A stretch of DNA of 64,000 nt from contig AP019514.1 of NCBI GenBank assembly GCA_007182875.1, positions 62,001 through 126,000 of the forward strand. Direction: 5' to 3'. The notes beneath the pieces are model-generated. The model ran no database searches and was not told the origin of the DNA. It saw only the letters and a list, made by a program, of their open reading frames with translations. A program made the position numbers and the translations under genes. The stretch is from Vreelandella sulfidaeris (GTDB lineage Bacteria > Pseudomonadota > Gammaproteobacteria > Pseudomonadales > Halomonadaceae). This document shows, one piece after another, positions 36,508 through 47,281 of the stretch (the first letter of the stretch is position 1; every line of letters starts with the position of its first letter).

Positions 36508-37535
36508 TGAGCGCGAGTGATATGACCAGCCAGTTCGCCTTGGACATGAACGGCTTTCAGCGCCTTCAGCATACGGCACGGGTCGACCCAGAAGCGGGTG
36601 TAAATGGTGCGGCCCAACAGTTTGAAGCGCTCTTTATTCAGATGATGATGAAGAGTATGCGCGACGCGACGCCTAGCTCAGGGCTGATGAACAGCAGCGC
36701 GACGGATACGTATCAATCGATGCTGGATCAACAGTGGTCACAGGTGATGGCTTCGCGTGGAATGGGCCTTGCTGAAGTCCTCGTCGAGCAGTTGGAACGC
36801 CAGGGGGCCATCTCAAAAGCGCAGCCAGAAGCGGATCAAGAGCTGCAAGCATTGATCGCCGGTATCCCTCGGGGTACGCCTCGTATGCTGGATGAATCTT
36901 TCTTAGAAAATCAAGATTCTATTGCTGAAGCAATCCCACAGGGCAGCGGTCGGTTCTTAGCCGAGCTCGAGGCCATTCGCCAAGGTGTGGAGAAGGGTAA
37001 TGCGGTAAATGAGTCCGCGCTGAATCAACGAGAGCAGGCAGCCTCGGGTCACGTCGGCCAGTTTATTCAAACGTTAGCAGCTCCAGCCCAGGCGGCCAGT
37101 GCGACCACGGGAGTACCTGCCGAATTAATCTTGGCTCAGGCAGCACTTGAAACCGGCTGGGGACGGCACGAAATCGCAACTCGCAATGGCAACAATAGCC
37201 ACAACTTGTTTGGTATCAAAGCTGGCAGCCATTGGCAGGGCGAAACAACCGATATTGTGACGCACGAATATATCAATGGGCGACGGACGCAGGTGGTCGA
37301 TACCTTCCGCGTCTACGACTCGTTTGAACACGCCTTTACCGACTATGCCAGTCTGATTAGTAACAATCCGCGCTATGCCGGTGTCGTCCAGGCGCCTAGT
37401 GCAGAGCAGGCAGCACAAGAGTTACAGCGTGGTGGTTATGCCACTGATCCACGTTATGCAGACAAGTTAGTGTCGGTAATGAAGTCAATGGGGCCGCTCG
37501 ATCCGGGCGGTAATTTTCTGGCTGATTCCCGCTAG
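36507..37535 (+). CDS. flgJ: flagellar rod assembly protein/muramidase FlgJ
   Basis: Intact, 342 residues. Two-domain FlgJ: residues 1-100 are the rod-cap domain (AAQQFEALFIQMMMKSMRDA, SQVMASRGMGLAEVLVEQL). Residues about 180-340 are a peptidoglycan glucosaminidase domain, with the catalytic Glu in QAALETGWG near residue 215 and the downstream HNLFGIKAG and YDSFEHAFTDYASLI. It digests murein so the rod can pass. The start overlaps the flgI stop by one base. It ends the operon; flgK has its own FliA promoter downstream. Confidence 0.96.
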   Translation: MSASDMTSQFALDMNGFQRLQHTARVDPEAGVNGAAQQFEALFIQMMMKSMRDATPSSGLMNSSATDTYQSMLDQQWSQVMASRGMGLAEVLVEQLERQGAISKAQPEADQELQALIAGIPRGTPRMLDESFLENQDSIAEAIPQGSGRFLAELEAIRQGVEKGNAVNESALNQREQAASGHVGQFIQTLAAPAQAASATTGVPAELILAQAALETGWGRHEIATRNGNNSHNLFGIKAGSHWQGETTDIVTHEYINGRRTQVVDTFRVYDSFEHAFTDYASLISNNPRYAGVVQAPSAEQAAQELQRGGYATDPRYADKLVSVMKSMGPLDPGGNFLADSR

Positions 37536-37543
37536 CCCACTCC

Positions 37544-37570
37544 TCAAGTTTTTCTGCGCAGTGCCGATAT
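37544..37570 (+). promoter_or_regulatory. FliA (sigma-28) promoter of flgKL
   Basis: TCAAGTTT-N11-GCCGATAT, close to the consensus TAAAGTTT-N11-GCCGATAA with exact spacing, just after the flgJ stop and 39 bases before the flgK ATG. Confidence 0.82.
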
Positions 37571-37608
37571 TTATAGCATATATAGGTATCAGCCTAAGGA
37601 ATTGAACC

Positions 37609-39590
37609 ATGAACATGTTTTCGATCGGCTTAAGCGGCCTCAATGCCGCGCAGAATGCCCTGAACACAAGCAGTAACAATATTAGTAATGTCTATACGCC
37701 GGGCTATAACCGTGAGTTAGCACAGCTAGGTGAAGGGCGTGTAGGCGGCGGTGTTCGTGTCAATGATATAGAGCGCCAGTTCAACACGTATGTGGCTGAC
37801 CAGTTAAATAGTGCCAAAACACAGTCAAGCGCTTTAAACACTTACTATAATCAGGTATCGCAAATCGATAACCTGTTAGCCGATCGCGAGGCAGGCCTAG
37901 CGCCTCTGATGCAGGGATTCTTCTCATCGCTGGAAGATCTAGCCAGCTCGCCTTCTGATCCGGCGGCTCGCCAAGGCGTGCTAGGTCAAGCCAATACGCT
38001 AAGTTCACAGTTCCGCTCTTTCGATGGCTACTTGCAGGATATGCAAGGCAATATCAATGGGCAAATCAAAGATGAAGTGACCCAAATAAACAATACGGTT
38101 GAGCAGATTGCTGGTTTAAATAAAGAAATTTCCCTTGCTCGTGCACGAACCGGTGAAGCGCCTAATAGCCTGCTTAATCAGCGTGATCATATGGTTTCCG
38201 AGCTCAACGAACGCATGGATTTGCGCCTGAATATACAGGATGGCAAGACCTATAATATCAGTCTGCCTAATGGCCAGCCCCTCGTCACCGGCACTAACTC
38301 TTTTAAATTGGAAGCTGTTCAGGCCGATTACGATCCTCAACGAACCATCGTGGGCTACCGAGATGGTGGCGGTAATTTAGTTAAGCTAGATGAATCGACC
38401 ATCAAGGGGGGGCGTTGGGTGGATTAATGACCTTCCGTTCAGAAACCCTGGATAAGACGCAGAACCAAATTGGTCAGCTGGCGGTTTCATTGTCATCGGC
38501 TTTTAATGCACAGCACAAACTGGGCGTGGATCTAAACGGTGAGCAGGGCGAGGACTTCTTTGCAGTGCGCACACCGCAATCCTATGGCCATAAAGGCAAT
38601 AGCGACCCTGACCTATTAACGTCGGTGGCTTTTGATCCAGAAACAGTCGGTAAGCTTCGTGCGACGGACTATACCGTCTCGTTTGATGAAAACCTTGATC
38701 CCGTTGTGACGCGTAATGACAACGGCCAAGTACTCAGTGGTACAGATCCCAAAGATGCCGACTTTGTTGACACCAGTGGTTGGACACCAGGCACAGGCTT
38801 GGGTGAAATTACTTTTGGTGGTGTAACCCTTTCGTTTAGCGGCAATAATGTTGCTGTAGGTGACACCTTTGAAATCCAGCCGGTGCGCCGCGCGGGCGCA
38901 GGTATGGAAGTGAAAATTGCCGATGTGGACAAAATTGCGGCGGGTGACGCGGGGTTTGATGGTGAAGGAGCTAGTCCACTTAACTCATTTAAAAGCACAG
39001 GCAATTTAGACGTTAGTGACTTGCAAACGTCTCATACCGCTTTTGCCGATAATAAAAACTATGAATTGAAAGTGGATGGCACCGGTAAGCTGACAGTAAT
39101 TCCACCAACTGCTTTCACGGTTGCAGGGACTTCTTATGCGTCGGATGCTACTGATGTGGAAGTAGATGTTGGAGAAACCGTTGTTATTGATGGCTTCAGC
39201 TTTACACTAGATGCTCGTCCTGCCACGGGCGACACAGCGACCTTAAATGTCAGCCAAAGGATTATCTCTGCCACTGGCGATAACCGTAATGCGCTGGCTC
39301 TGCAAAACCTGCAAGCCAAATCGATTGTTGGCGCTAGCGCAACGGTCACCGGGGCCTATGCATCCATGGTCAGTGATGTGGGTAACCGTACTAATATCAC
39401 GCAAGTTAATTTGGATGCTCGTCAAGGTTTGACCGATCAATTGCACGCGGTTCAGCAATCAGAGTCTGGGGTCAATTTGGACGAAGAAGCCGCTAACTTG
39501 ATTCGTTACCAACAGTACTATCAGGCCAATGCGCGTGTGATTGACACCGCAGGAACGCTGATGGACACCATCTTGAACCTGCGCGGTTAA
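37609..39590 (+). CDS. flgK: flagellar hook-filament junction protein FlgK (frameshifted)
   Basis: First hook-filament junction protein (HAP1). The N-terminus FSIGLSGLNAAQNALNTSSN followed by NISNVYTPGYNRELAQL is the FlgK signature, and the C-terminus has NLIRYQQYYQANARVIDTAG and TLMDTILNLRG. One frameshift lies near 38412 in a GGGGGG run (TIKGG-ALGGLMTFRSE). Length is about 660 residues, slightly longer than in E. coli because of a large central D2/D3 region. It is a client of FlgN. A FliA promoter and AAGGAA lie upstream. Confidence 0.95.
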
Positions 39591-39606
39591 TTCGGGAGCT
39601 TAAGCG

Positions 39607-40841
39607 ATGCGTATTAGTACTGTTACTATGTTCGAGCAAAGCACGGCGTCTATGAACCGTCAGCAAAGCGATCTGATGAAAGTTAGCCAGCAGATTGCCA
39701 GTGGACGACGGGTAGTGAATCCATCGGATGATCCACAGGCGGCCTCCCGTGCGGTTGGCGTGGACCAGGCAAAAGCTGTTACCGAGCAATATTCAGACGC
39801 GCGTGTATCGGCGCGTAACTCTCTTCACAGACAGAAAGCATTTTAAATAGCGTCAGTGATGCAGTAACCAGCGCCAAAACATTGTTGATTCAAGCATCGA
39901 GTGACACGCTGAGTGACGTGGACCGCGAGGCAATCGCCAGCGAGCTTAAAGGCGTCTATGAAACGATGCTGGGTCAGGCCAATGCCACCGATGGTAACGG
40001 TCGCTATCTGTTTGGCGGCTATAAAGATAACGCCCCACCGTTCGTTAAGTCAGCCGATGGCAGCGTACAGTATCAGGGTGATAGTAACGTACGCGAACAG
40101 CGTGTGGATGCCTCGCGGCTGATGCCGGTTAATGATAATGGCGAAACTATCTTTAAGAGCGTGCCCAGTGGTGCGGGTTATGTTGCAGAAGCAAAGAAAG
40201 AAAATGGTGATCTCAACGATGGTAATGTGACATTTAGCGGGCCGCAAATAAGCGATGTAAAGAATGCAACAGACTTCCGCATCACCTTTACCAGTGATGT
40301 CGCATTCGACATTGAAACGTTTGATGGCACTGACTGGAATGCTGTTAAAAGTGAATCCTACACGTGGGAGTCGGGCGATCCCGCTCAGCAAGTCAGCTAC
40401 GGCGGAGTTTCGATTAGTCTTGAGGGAACGCCTGTTACAGACGATTCAATTTTGGTGGCAAAAGCTGGTAGTGAGCAGCGCGAGCCTGATCTCTTCCGAA
40501 CTATGGAAGAAGCCATTCGTGTGCTGGAAAATCCTGCTGACACGTCGGCCAAGAAAGCTGACCTGCGCAATACTCTGAACACTGCCATGCGCGATCTGGA
40601 CAATAGCCTAGATAACGTTCTGACCGTGCGCGCCTCTGCCGGGGCTCGCTTGAATGAGCTTGATGTTATCGATTCGGTAGGTAGTAACCGAATGCTGAAC
40701 TACGATCAGACGCTGTCGGATTTAGTCGATCTTGATTACACAGAAGCTATTTCTGAGTATAGTTTGCGACAAATAGGTATGCAGGCGTCGCAAAAAGCGT
40801 TTGTGGATATTAAAGGCTTATCGTTATTTAACTATATGTAA
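39607..40841 (+). CDS. flgL: flagellar hook-filament junction protein FlgL (frameshifted)
   Basis: Second junction protein (HAP3). The N-terminus RISTVTMFEQSTASMNRQQS followed by QQIASGRRVVNPSDDPQAAS is typical. The C-terminus has DYTEAISEYSLRQIGMQASQ and a flagellin-like terminal helix. One frameshift lies near 39830. Length is about 411 residues, with a central insert (residues about 150-290) making it longer than the E. coli protein (317). It follows flgK by 16 bases and ends at a strong terminator. Confidence 0.94.
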
Positions 40842-40870
40842 CGAGCGTCTAGTTCTTACATGGTTGACTG

Positions 40871-40907
40871 AAATCCCCGTACTTTTTTATAAAGCACGGG
40901 GATTTTT
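40871..40907. terminator. Bidirectional terminator between flgL and fliR
   Basis: Stem AAATCCCCGT / ACGGGGATTT with T runs on both strands. It separates the convergent flgKL and fliO-fliR transcripts. Confidence 0.85.
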
Positions 40908-41699
40908 AGGTTAAGGGCGCCATTGTTTCGATTAAACTCTGCAGAAATCCTAATCCTTGAGTAAATAGCCGCTGCAGAAAGCGGCTAATATCGGTCATTA
41001 ATACCATCATCAATATGAGACCCACGATGAGGGAAGTAGGAAAGCCGATATTGAAAACGGTGAGCTGAGGGGCGGAACGGTTCAGTATGCCCAGTGCCAA
41101 GTTGATGGTTAGCAGGGAGCCCACTAGCGGCAGTGCCAGTAACATACCTGAGGCAAAAATCGTCCCCGCATATCGAGCCAGTAAAATAAACGCATCTGGG
41201 TTGAACGTCCCAATGCCAATGGGCAATGTTTGAAAGCTCATAATCAAGGTTTCAAGCACCATCAGATGCCCATTCATCGCCAAAAACATGAGCAAGGTGA
41301 TCATATAGAGAATGCGCGATAGCACCATAATATTGGTGCCGCTCGATGTATCAAAAAAAGCTCGCAAACGCTAAGCCCATTTGCAGACCGATAAAATCAC
41401 CAGCCGCTTGCACGACGGCAAAAATGATATGCATGACAAGCCCCATCGCCAAGCCGATGAGGATCTGTTCGATCATAATCCCGACCCCAGCCCAGGACAT
41501 GACAGCGATATCCGGCATGGCCGGCAGAATCGGCGCAATCACAATGGAAATAAGAGCAGCAAGGCCGACTTTGGCTTGATTGGGAACACTGGAGTGACCC
41601 CATAAAGGGGGAGGCAGCCATGAAAGCAGTGATGCGCGCAAACGGCCATAAAAAAGCCACTAGCCACCCTTGTAGCTGTGCGAAAGTGACTTCAACCAT
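40906..41699 (-). CDS. fliR: flagellar export protein FliR (frameshifted)
   Basis: Inner-membrane component of the flagellar type III export gate. The protein is very hydrophobic with about six helices. Family segments are AQLQGWLVAFLWPFARI at the N-terminus, EQILIGLAMGLVMHIIFAVV and AAGDFIGLQMGLAFASFFD in the middle, and GILNRSAPQLTVFNIGFPTS near the end. Frameshifts lie near 41620 and 41355. Length is about 264 residues. It is the last gene of the fliLMNOPQR operon and ends at the terminator shared with flgL. Confidence 0.93.
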
Positions 41700-41703
41700 T
41701 AGC

Positions 41704-41974
41704 TTACATCACCATATTGGGGATATTGGTGAATAATCGATGGGTAAAATCGGTAATCAATCCAATCAGCCAAGGGCCAGCAAATACCAACACTGCAAAC
41801 ACGGCCAGGATTTTAGGGATAAACGTCAGCGTCATTTCGTTAATTTGAGTGGCGGCTTGAAACAAGCTGATGATAAGGCCAGTGAAGAGCGCGGCTAGCA
41901 GCATAGGGCCAGCAAGCAGAAGCGTTACACGCATGCCTTGATAAGCAATGCTCATCACCATTTCAGGGGGTCAT
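41704..41974 (-). CDS. fliQ: flagellar export protein FliQ (frameshift at start)
   Basis: Small export-gate subunit with two transmembrane helices (LLLAGPMLLAALFTGLIISL and KILAVFAVLVFAGPWLIGLI). An ORF of 85 residues opens at MVMSIAYQ. The family start MTPEMVMSIAYQGMRVTLLL is recovered from the ATG at 41972-41974 if one C is removed from a CCCCC run at 41966-41970, giving 89 residues, the standard length. It lies four bases before fliR. Confidence 0.93.
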
Positions 41975-42044
41975 CGAGGGAAATCCTTTGCGCCGTATAA
42001 AACGGCGCTGCTTATTTATGTAAAAAATCTATCTCAATAACGCG

Positions 42045-42823
42045 CTATATCATGTAAAAGCTTTCTGCCATCGAGCCAATAATAAGCTGCCAGCCGTCTA
42101 CTAAAATGAACAACATGAGCTTAAAAGGTAACGAGATAGTGATGGGCGGAACCATCATCATACCCAGTGCCATTAGCGTACTGGCGACAACGAGGTCGAT
42201 GATTAAAAACGGAATAAAAATAGTAAAGCCAATTTGAAACGCCGTTTTTAACTCGCTAGTGACATAAGCGGGCAACAATACGCGCATGGGTAACTCTTCC
42301 GGCCCTGCATCGGCCCTACATCTGCCAAGCGAACAAACAATGCCAGGTCGGGCTCACGGGTTTGGGCAAGCATGAATTCGCGAAACGGGTCTTGGGCCAG
42401 TAGCAAAAATTCTTCGAAATTGATCGTTTCGTTGCTCAGGGGCACCCAGGCATTGTCATAAACCTGAGCTAACACCGGCGACATGATAAAGAAGGTCAGA
42501 AACAGAGCAATTCCCAAGAGCACTTGGTTCGGCGGTGTTGCCTGGGTGCCCATGGCTGTGCGTAATAGGCTCAGCACGATGATGATGCGCGTGAAACTCG
42601 TCATCATCAGCAGCATCGAAGGTAAAAACGCGAGCGAACTGAGAAAGAGTAGCGTTTGTAACGAAAGTGACCACTGCTGGCCGCCGTCTTCTAATGGCTG
42701 AGAAATAATGCCAGGTATTTGTTGAGCATGCGCAGGGCTGGCTATTAAGCAAACAACAAGGGTCAATGCCAGCCATAGCCAACGTTGCTCATAGAGCCTA
42801 GAAAGGTGCATCCGGAGCCTCAT
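42045..42823 (-). CDS. fliP: flagellar export protein FliP (frameshifted)
   Basis: Core subunit of the flagellar export gate. A cleavable signal peptide (residues 1-34, ending at SPAHA) is followed by about four membrane helices. Typical segments are [20 protein letters not shown] followed by [35 protein letters not shown], and [20 protein letters not shown]. One frameshift lies near 42305. Length is about 258 residues. The start overlaps the fliO stop by four bases (ATGA). A gap of about 70 bases separates it from fliQ. Confidence 0.94.
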
Positions 42824-43263
42824 GGCGTCTGATGTGGGTCGGAGGGCGCGGATGAGTCGCGGCGACGGCTAGCAGCTAGCGCTTTGGCTAGGCGTCGCGA
42901 GAAACGAGAAGAAGCTGGTACAGAGGCTGCTGGCGGGCGTTCTTCTGGGGCGGGACGCTCGTGTAACTTAGTTATTCGGCCACCACCAACGCCAACGACT
43001 AACCAAGTATCTTCCACTTCAACAATCACAATTCGCTCACGATTGCCCACAGCAGTGCTGCCTACGATGCGGAGGTGAGCGCCATGGCGAGAGTTATGAT
43101 TATTCCAGCGCTTTAAAAGCGCCGTGCAAATTAGAATGATCGCAATGACTAATGCTAAGGCAGCGGCTGTTTTGCCTAAAACAGCCATGCCTATCAATGT
43201 CTCGCCACCGTTACCTAGCGCATCGAGCGAGCCGTTCTGCGTCGAAGTTGTCGCAACACTCAT
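42820..43263 (-). CDS. fliO: flagellar protein FliO
   Basis: Intact, 147 residues. Assists FliP assembly in the export gate. A single transmembrane helix (ALALVIAIILICTALLKRW) is followed by the cytoplasmic FliO domain with LRIVGSTAVGNRERIVIVEV and EDTWLVVGVGGGRITKLHE, and a basic tail. Both ends overlap neighbours by ATGA: fliN upstream and fliP downstream, indicating tight translational coupling. Confidence 0.93.
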   Translation of the reverse strand: MSVATTSTQNGSLDALGNGGETLIGMAVLGKTAAALALVIAIILICTALLKRWNNHNSRHGAHLRIVGSTAVGNRERIVIVEVEDTWLVVGVGGGRITKLHERPAPEERPPAASVPASSRFSRRLAKALAASRRRDSSAPSDPHQTP

Positions 43264-43779
43264 CGGTTCAGTTTGTGAATACGTTCAGAAGGCGTGATGA
43301 TTTCAGTAATACGAATACCGTACTTATCTTCAATGACGACAACTTCCCTTGAGCGATTAAATAGCCATTAATCAAGATATCCATCGGTTCACCGGCGAGA
43401 CCTTCAAGCTCGATGACAGACCCTTGCGCTAATTCCAGTAGCTGCTTAATGGTTAGCTTAGTGCGACCTAGCTCCACGGTAAGCTTCACCGGGATATCCA
43501 TGATCATTTCTAACTCACGCGCCTGTGAAGAGCCGCTGTCCGGGCTCAACGGGCGGAAGACATCATCACTTGCAGATTTTGCAGCCGGTGCTTCAGGCTT
43601 AGGGGCGCGGATACTTCTTCGCTCTCTTCTGCGGCTTCTTGCTCGGCCATCGCAGCTGCCCAGGGGTCATCCTCTTCGCTAGCAGCATCAGCACTGGAGG
43701 TAGTCTCTTCTTGCTGGGACATGGCATCGGCCCAATCGTCGTCAGAGACGTTCTGATCAGGCTTATTGGGATCAGTCAT
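43260..43779 (-). CDS. fliN: flagellar motor switch protein FliN (frameshifted)
   Basis: C-ring subunit. The C-terminal SpoA domain has MIDIPVKLTVELGRTKLTIK-like sequence, GSVIELEGLAGEPMDILING and, after correction of a frameshift near 43348, EVVVIEDKYGIRITEIITPS. The N-terminal region is acidic and carries two copies of a DDxWAxAMxxQE-like motif (DDDWADAMSQQE and EDDPWAAAMAEQE), where E. coli FliN has one (DDLWAEALSEQ). A second frameshift lies near 43605. Length is about 173 residues. It overlaps fliM and fliO by ATGA. Confidence 0.94.
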
Positions 43780-44828
43780 GCTTTGGATTCCTTGGCTTGC
43801 TGTCGCGTAGACACTTTAATAAAGTCTTTGGACGATACGTTGTTCATAGCGGCATGGTCGATCATATGTAAGATACGCAGAGCATGCTGTTGCCGTTGGC
43901 TGCCATACTCGCACTCCATCACGGGGACGCCATCCACACTGGCTGTGATGGTGCTCGGAATGTCTAGCGGTAGCACATCGCCTTTTTCAATCCCATAACA
44001 TGGGCGATACGACTAGATATTTGCGCAAACTCAGCGACTAACTCGACTTCTGAATGGCGCAACTCGCTCGCCATACGGCGGGACCAACTGCCATCTTGGT
44101 CGTGGTTGCTATCATTGATCGGATTGGCCAGTAAATCACGCAACGGCTCGATCATGGCGTAAGGCATGCATATCTGGAAATTGCTAGATAGGTTGCCAAC
44201 TTCAATATTGAACTTGGTATTCACCACAATTTCATTAGGTGAGTTGGTGATGTTGGCAAACTTCGATTGCACTTCAGAACGTAAAAGCTGACATCCAACG
44301 GATAAACGACTTTCCAGGCTTCTTGATAAGCATCAATGGCGAGATTAAGCAGGCGTTGAATAATACGCTGCTCAGTATTGGTAAATTCTCGCCCATCCGA
44401 TTTGGTGACAAAGCGGCCATCACCACCGAAAAGGTTATCGACCACCATAAAAACGAGGTTAGGTGGAAATACCACCAGTGCGGAGCCACGCAGCGGCTTC
44501 ATCGACACGATGTTCAGGTTAGTGGGTACGGGAACATTACGTGAGAACTCACTAAAGCTTTGATAGCGTACCGACTCTACCGTGATATCCGCACTACGCC
44601 GCAATAGGTTAAATAAACCATTACGAAAATAGCGCGCAAAACGCTCATTAATGAAATCCAGCGCATGCAAACGCTCACGAATCACGCGATGTTGGGTCGA
44701 GGGGTCGTAAGGTCGAATGCGCAGTTCTTCTGCGCTTGTGGCGATGTAGCCGATGGCTCATCGTCTCCGCTAACGCCCTTTAACAGAGCATCAATTTCTT
44801 CCTGGGACAGTAGATCGTCCTGTGACAT
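43776..44828 (-). CDS. fliM: flagellar motor switch protein FliM (frameshifted)
   Basis: C-ring protein that receives phospho-CheY. The N-terminal CheY-binding peptide LLSQEEIDALLKG is present at residues 6-18. The middle CheC-like domain has DFINERFARYFRNGLFNLLR and FPPNLVFMVVDNLFGGDGRF. The C-terminal SpoA domain has PLDIPSTITASVDGVPVMEC. Frameshifts lie near 44745, 44280 and 43985. Length is about 350 residues. The start at 44826-44828 gives the family MSQDDLLSQEE opening. It overlaps fliN by four bases. Confidence 0.94.
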
Positions 44829-44849
44829 GAACGGCTCCAGTTCCCGAGG

Positions 44850-45325
44850 TTATTGCACAATAAATTCGGTGAATAAAACTTCACGCAAATCAAGCGGTGG
44901 CTGATTTTCTGCAAGCGGTACGTTTAGCCTATTAACGATCTCTTGCGCAAGCTGCTGCTTGCCTTCCGAGGAGGTAAGCTCATCAGCTTGCTTGCCGGAC
45001 AGCAGCATCAGCAATCGACTACGCACTTGGGGCATATGCTCTTCAAGAATAACTTTACTTTCTTCATTACCCACGCGAAGCGTCACGCCTGTATAGAGTA
45101 AGCGTGACCCATGGCGATCATCGGCAAGGTTGACGGTAAAGGCTCAATGCGCATGAAGACTGGCGACTCACGCTCCATTGCTTGCTGCATTTCTGCATTT
45201 TCCGTACCGTTATCTTGCTGGTCAATTACCATATAAATAGCTGTCGCTGCGCCTATTGACGATAGCAACACTAGAATAATCATTATCCAAAGCAGCTTTT
45301 TAGACCCACCGCTTGTTTCTGCCAT
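44850..45325 (-). CDS. fliL: flagellar basal body-associated protein FliL (frameshifted)
   Basis: Inner-membrane protein near the stators. One helix (LLWIMIILVLLSSIGAATAI, residues about 11-30) anchors a periplasmic domain ending in the family C-terminus LNVPLAENQPPLDLREVLFT followed by EFIVQ. A frameshift near 45100 separates the two halves (EPLPS... and FTVNLADDRHGSRLLYTGVT in corrected frame). About 158 residues. First gene of the fliLMNOPQR run, 21 bases before fliM. Confidence 0.92.
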
Positions 45326-45485
45326 TTGAGATTCCTGTGAATTCCATGCGTATCACTAGCAAAGTATTATGCCTAAAGCGCATGCTGGTGATGAAATGAA
45401 CAGGCTCGTTTGGCAAGCCTATCTTTGGTTTAGTTAGCTCATGTGCGCAGCACTACAGATGCCATGCAAATTCAGTTGCCACTGT
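45326..45485. other. fliK-fliL intergenic region
   Basis: 160 bases between the fliK stop and the fliL ATG. An AGGCT/AGCCT inverted repeat lies near 45403-45421 without a convincing U-tract. I see no FliA site, and the promoter for fliL is not evident. Confidence 0.3.
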
Positions 45486-46810
45486 TTACGCGTAGAGGTC
45501 GACTCGCCCGTCCACTATAAGAGGGTTGCTTTCAGCGCTTCGGGAGAGCATTTCATCCGCGCCAATGTCGCCGCTGTCACTGCCAACCTCTGCACCTTGC
45601 TTACCGCCTGATTGGGCAAAAGCCTGAGCATTGGGATCGCGCTGATCGCCAACGGATGTCTCACCTAGCGATATACCTTGTTCTGCCAGGGCTTCCCTTA
45701 GTTGGGGAATGGCTTGTTCAAGCACTTGCCGCACCTGGGCATGGCCTGACAAAAGTGTGCTTGTGCCCCCTGTTCGCCAAATTTTAATGAAATAGAGAGT
45801 GGCCCTAGCTCCGCCGGATTCAACTGCATTTGTACATGCTGCTCGCCACCACGCTGTGAAATTTGTACCAATTGCTGGCTTAGTTGCTGTGGCCAAGCAG
45901 GGTTCGTAACAGGCGTTGTCAGCGCGGCCTGGGTTGATGGTACGGCCGGTGCAAACCCTTGTGCTGATGGTTGTGCTGAGGCTAGTAGGGGGTTGCCAGC
46001 ATGGGATGTGAAGCCGGTCAGTAAGTGCTCACTTGAAGAATTCCCTTTTGGCACGCCTCCTGACGTTAATAGAGCGCCCATTAGGGCTTCGCTGCTGATT
46101 TGTGACGCTGCACCATCAGCGCTCATTTGAGTAAAGAAAGTATGAGGCTGCGTTCTTGACGCTGCCTGAGTTTCGATAGCGGGCAGGCTGGTATTGGTTA
46201 AGCGAGCCGTATCAACAGGGAAGGGTTGTTCGCTCTGACTATTCTGGCGTTGGGTAACCAAGCTGTTTAACGCGGAGACCAGCTGCGCTGCTTCTGTTTG
46301 ATTAATATTTAGATGTTCGGTGATAGCTTTCAGCACCGCCGGGTCGATCGACGATCCAGGCTGTACTTTAGGCGTGCCTTCGGTAAAAGATGCCATTAAG
46401 GTAAGGCGAGCGGCAATTTCATCTAATGGCGTTGAGGTCTGCGCACTATCAAGCGTTAGGGTATCTAAGTTAATGTCTGGATTTGATTGTTGAAGTTGAG
46501 CAAGTAGTCCAGATAAGTCACTTTCATTGACATCAAGCCCGAGTGCTTCAAGAGCTGCGCTTAAATCCTCAATATCTATTTCTAGCGCATCTGACAAGAG
46601 GCCGCCGAGTGCACTCAGCTGTGCTTGGTGTGGAGTTGACTGTAACGAGTCGGCCTCACTTAGCGTATGCGCAGACAAGCGCTGAGCGTCAGCTGCATGT
46701 GAAAGCGCCTGCTGAAAAAAACCGTTGGGTGAGTCTTGCCGGCTGAATGCGCCTTGAGACTGAGTCTGAGGCGAACTCTGGCTGGCCGAAAGCAACTGGT
46801 GAATATTCAT
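45486..46810 (-). CDS. fliK: flagellar hook-length control protein FliK (frameshifted)
   Basis: Molecular ruler that sets hook length and switches export specificity via FlhB. The long, low-complexity N-terminal part is rich in Gln, Ser and Ala. The C-terminal Flg_hook domain has WPQQLSQQLVQISQRGGEQH followed by VQMQLNPAELGPLSISLKFG and, after a frameshift near 45755, SGHAQVRQVLEQAIPQLREA. Length is about 441 residues. A second gene with a FliK-like C-terminus lies at 56303. Confidence 0.9.
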
Positions 46811-46829
46811 ATTCAGTTCCTTGACACCG

Positions 46830-47281
46830 CTAATGCGGAGTGTCGTTATGCTGACGAGCCAAGCGGCTAGTCACCAAATCATCGTTAGTTTTTTGTTCAT
46901 GGCGCTCACTCCGGCGGTGCTCTTCTAACAGCCGACGCGACGCCAGTGTATCGTAGGAAGAGAGCTTGCGCTGTTCCTGTTGCCAGTTCTTTGGCTCTGC
47001 TGAACGCTTGCCTGCTGTGCTGCTAACGCTTGGCGAGCACGGCTGAGAGCCGCGTCCAAAGAAGCCAGAAATTGTTGATAGTTGTACATAGTGGCAGGAT
47101 CAATGCCATCACGCATCGCCTTTTGTAAACGCTCAGCATACTCTGCTCGGTAACTCAGTAGTGACTGTAGCTGAGCAGTGGTTTGCTGCTCTGTTTGTCG
47201 TTCTTGGGCCAGTACTTTGCCCGCTTGGTCACGGGCGTCTTTGGCTAAGCCGGTTAGCATTGCGAGCTGTGATGTACTCAT
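46830..47281 (-). CDS. fliJ: flagellar export chaperone FliJ (frameshifted)
   Basis: Coiled-coil stalk protein of the export ATPase complex, similar to the gamma subunit of F1. It starts [20 protein letters not shown] and is almost wholly helical. One frameshift near 46990 creates a false end. In the corrected frame it continues [20 protein letters not shown] and ends [11 protein letters not shown] at a TAG, giving about 150 residues, the usual FliJ length. The start overlaps the fliI stop by four bases. Confidence 0.88.

Noticed and set aside
37609..41699. Programmed frameshifting as an explanation for breaks in flgK, flgL, fliR and others
   Set aside because: No consistent slippery heptamer with downstream structure. 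Breaks occur at the same rate in genes where recoding is unknown, so sequence error is simpler.
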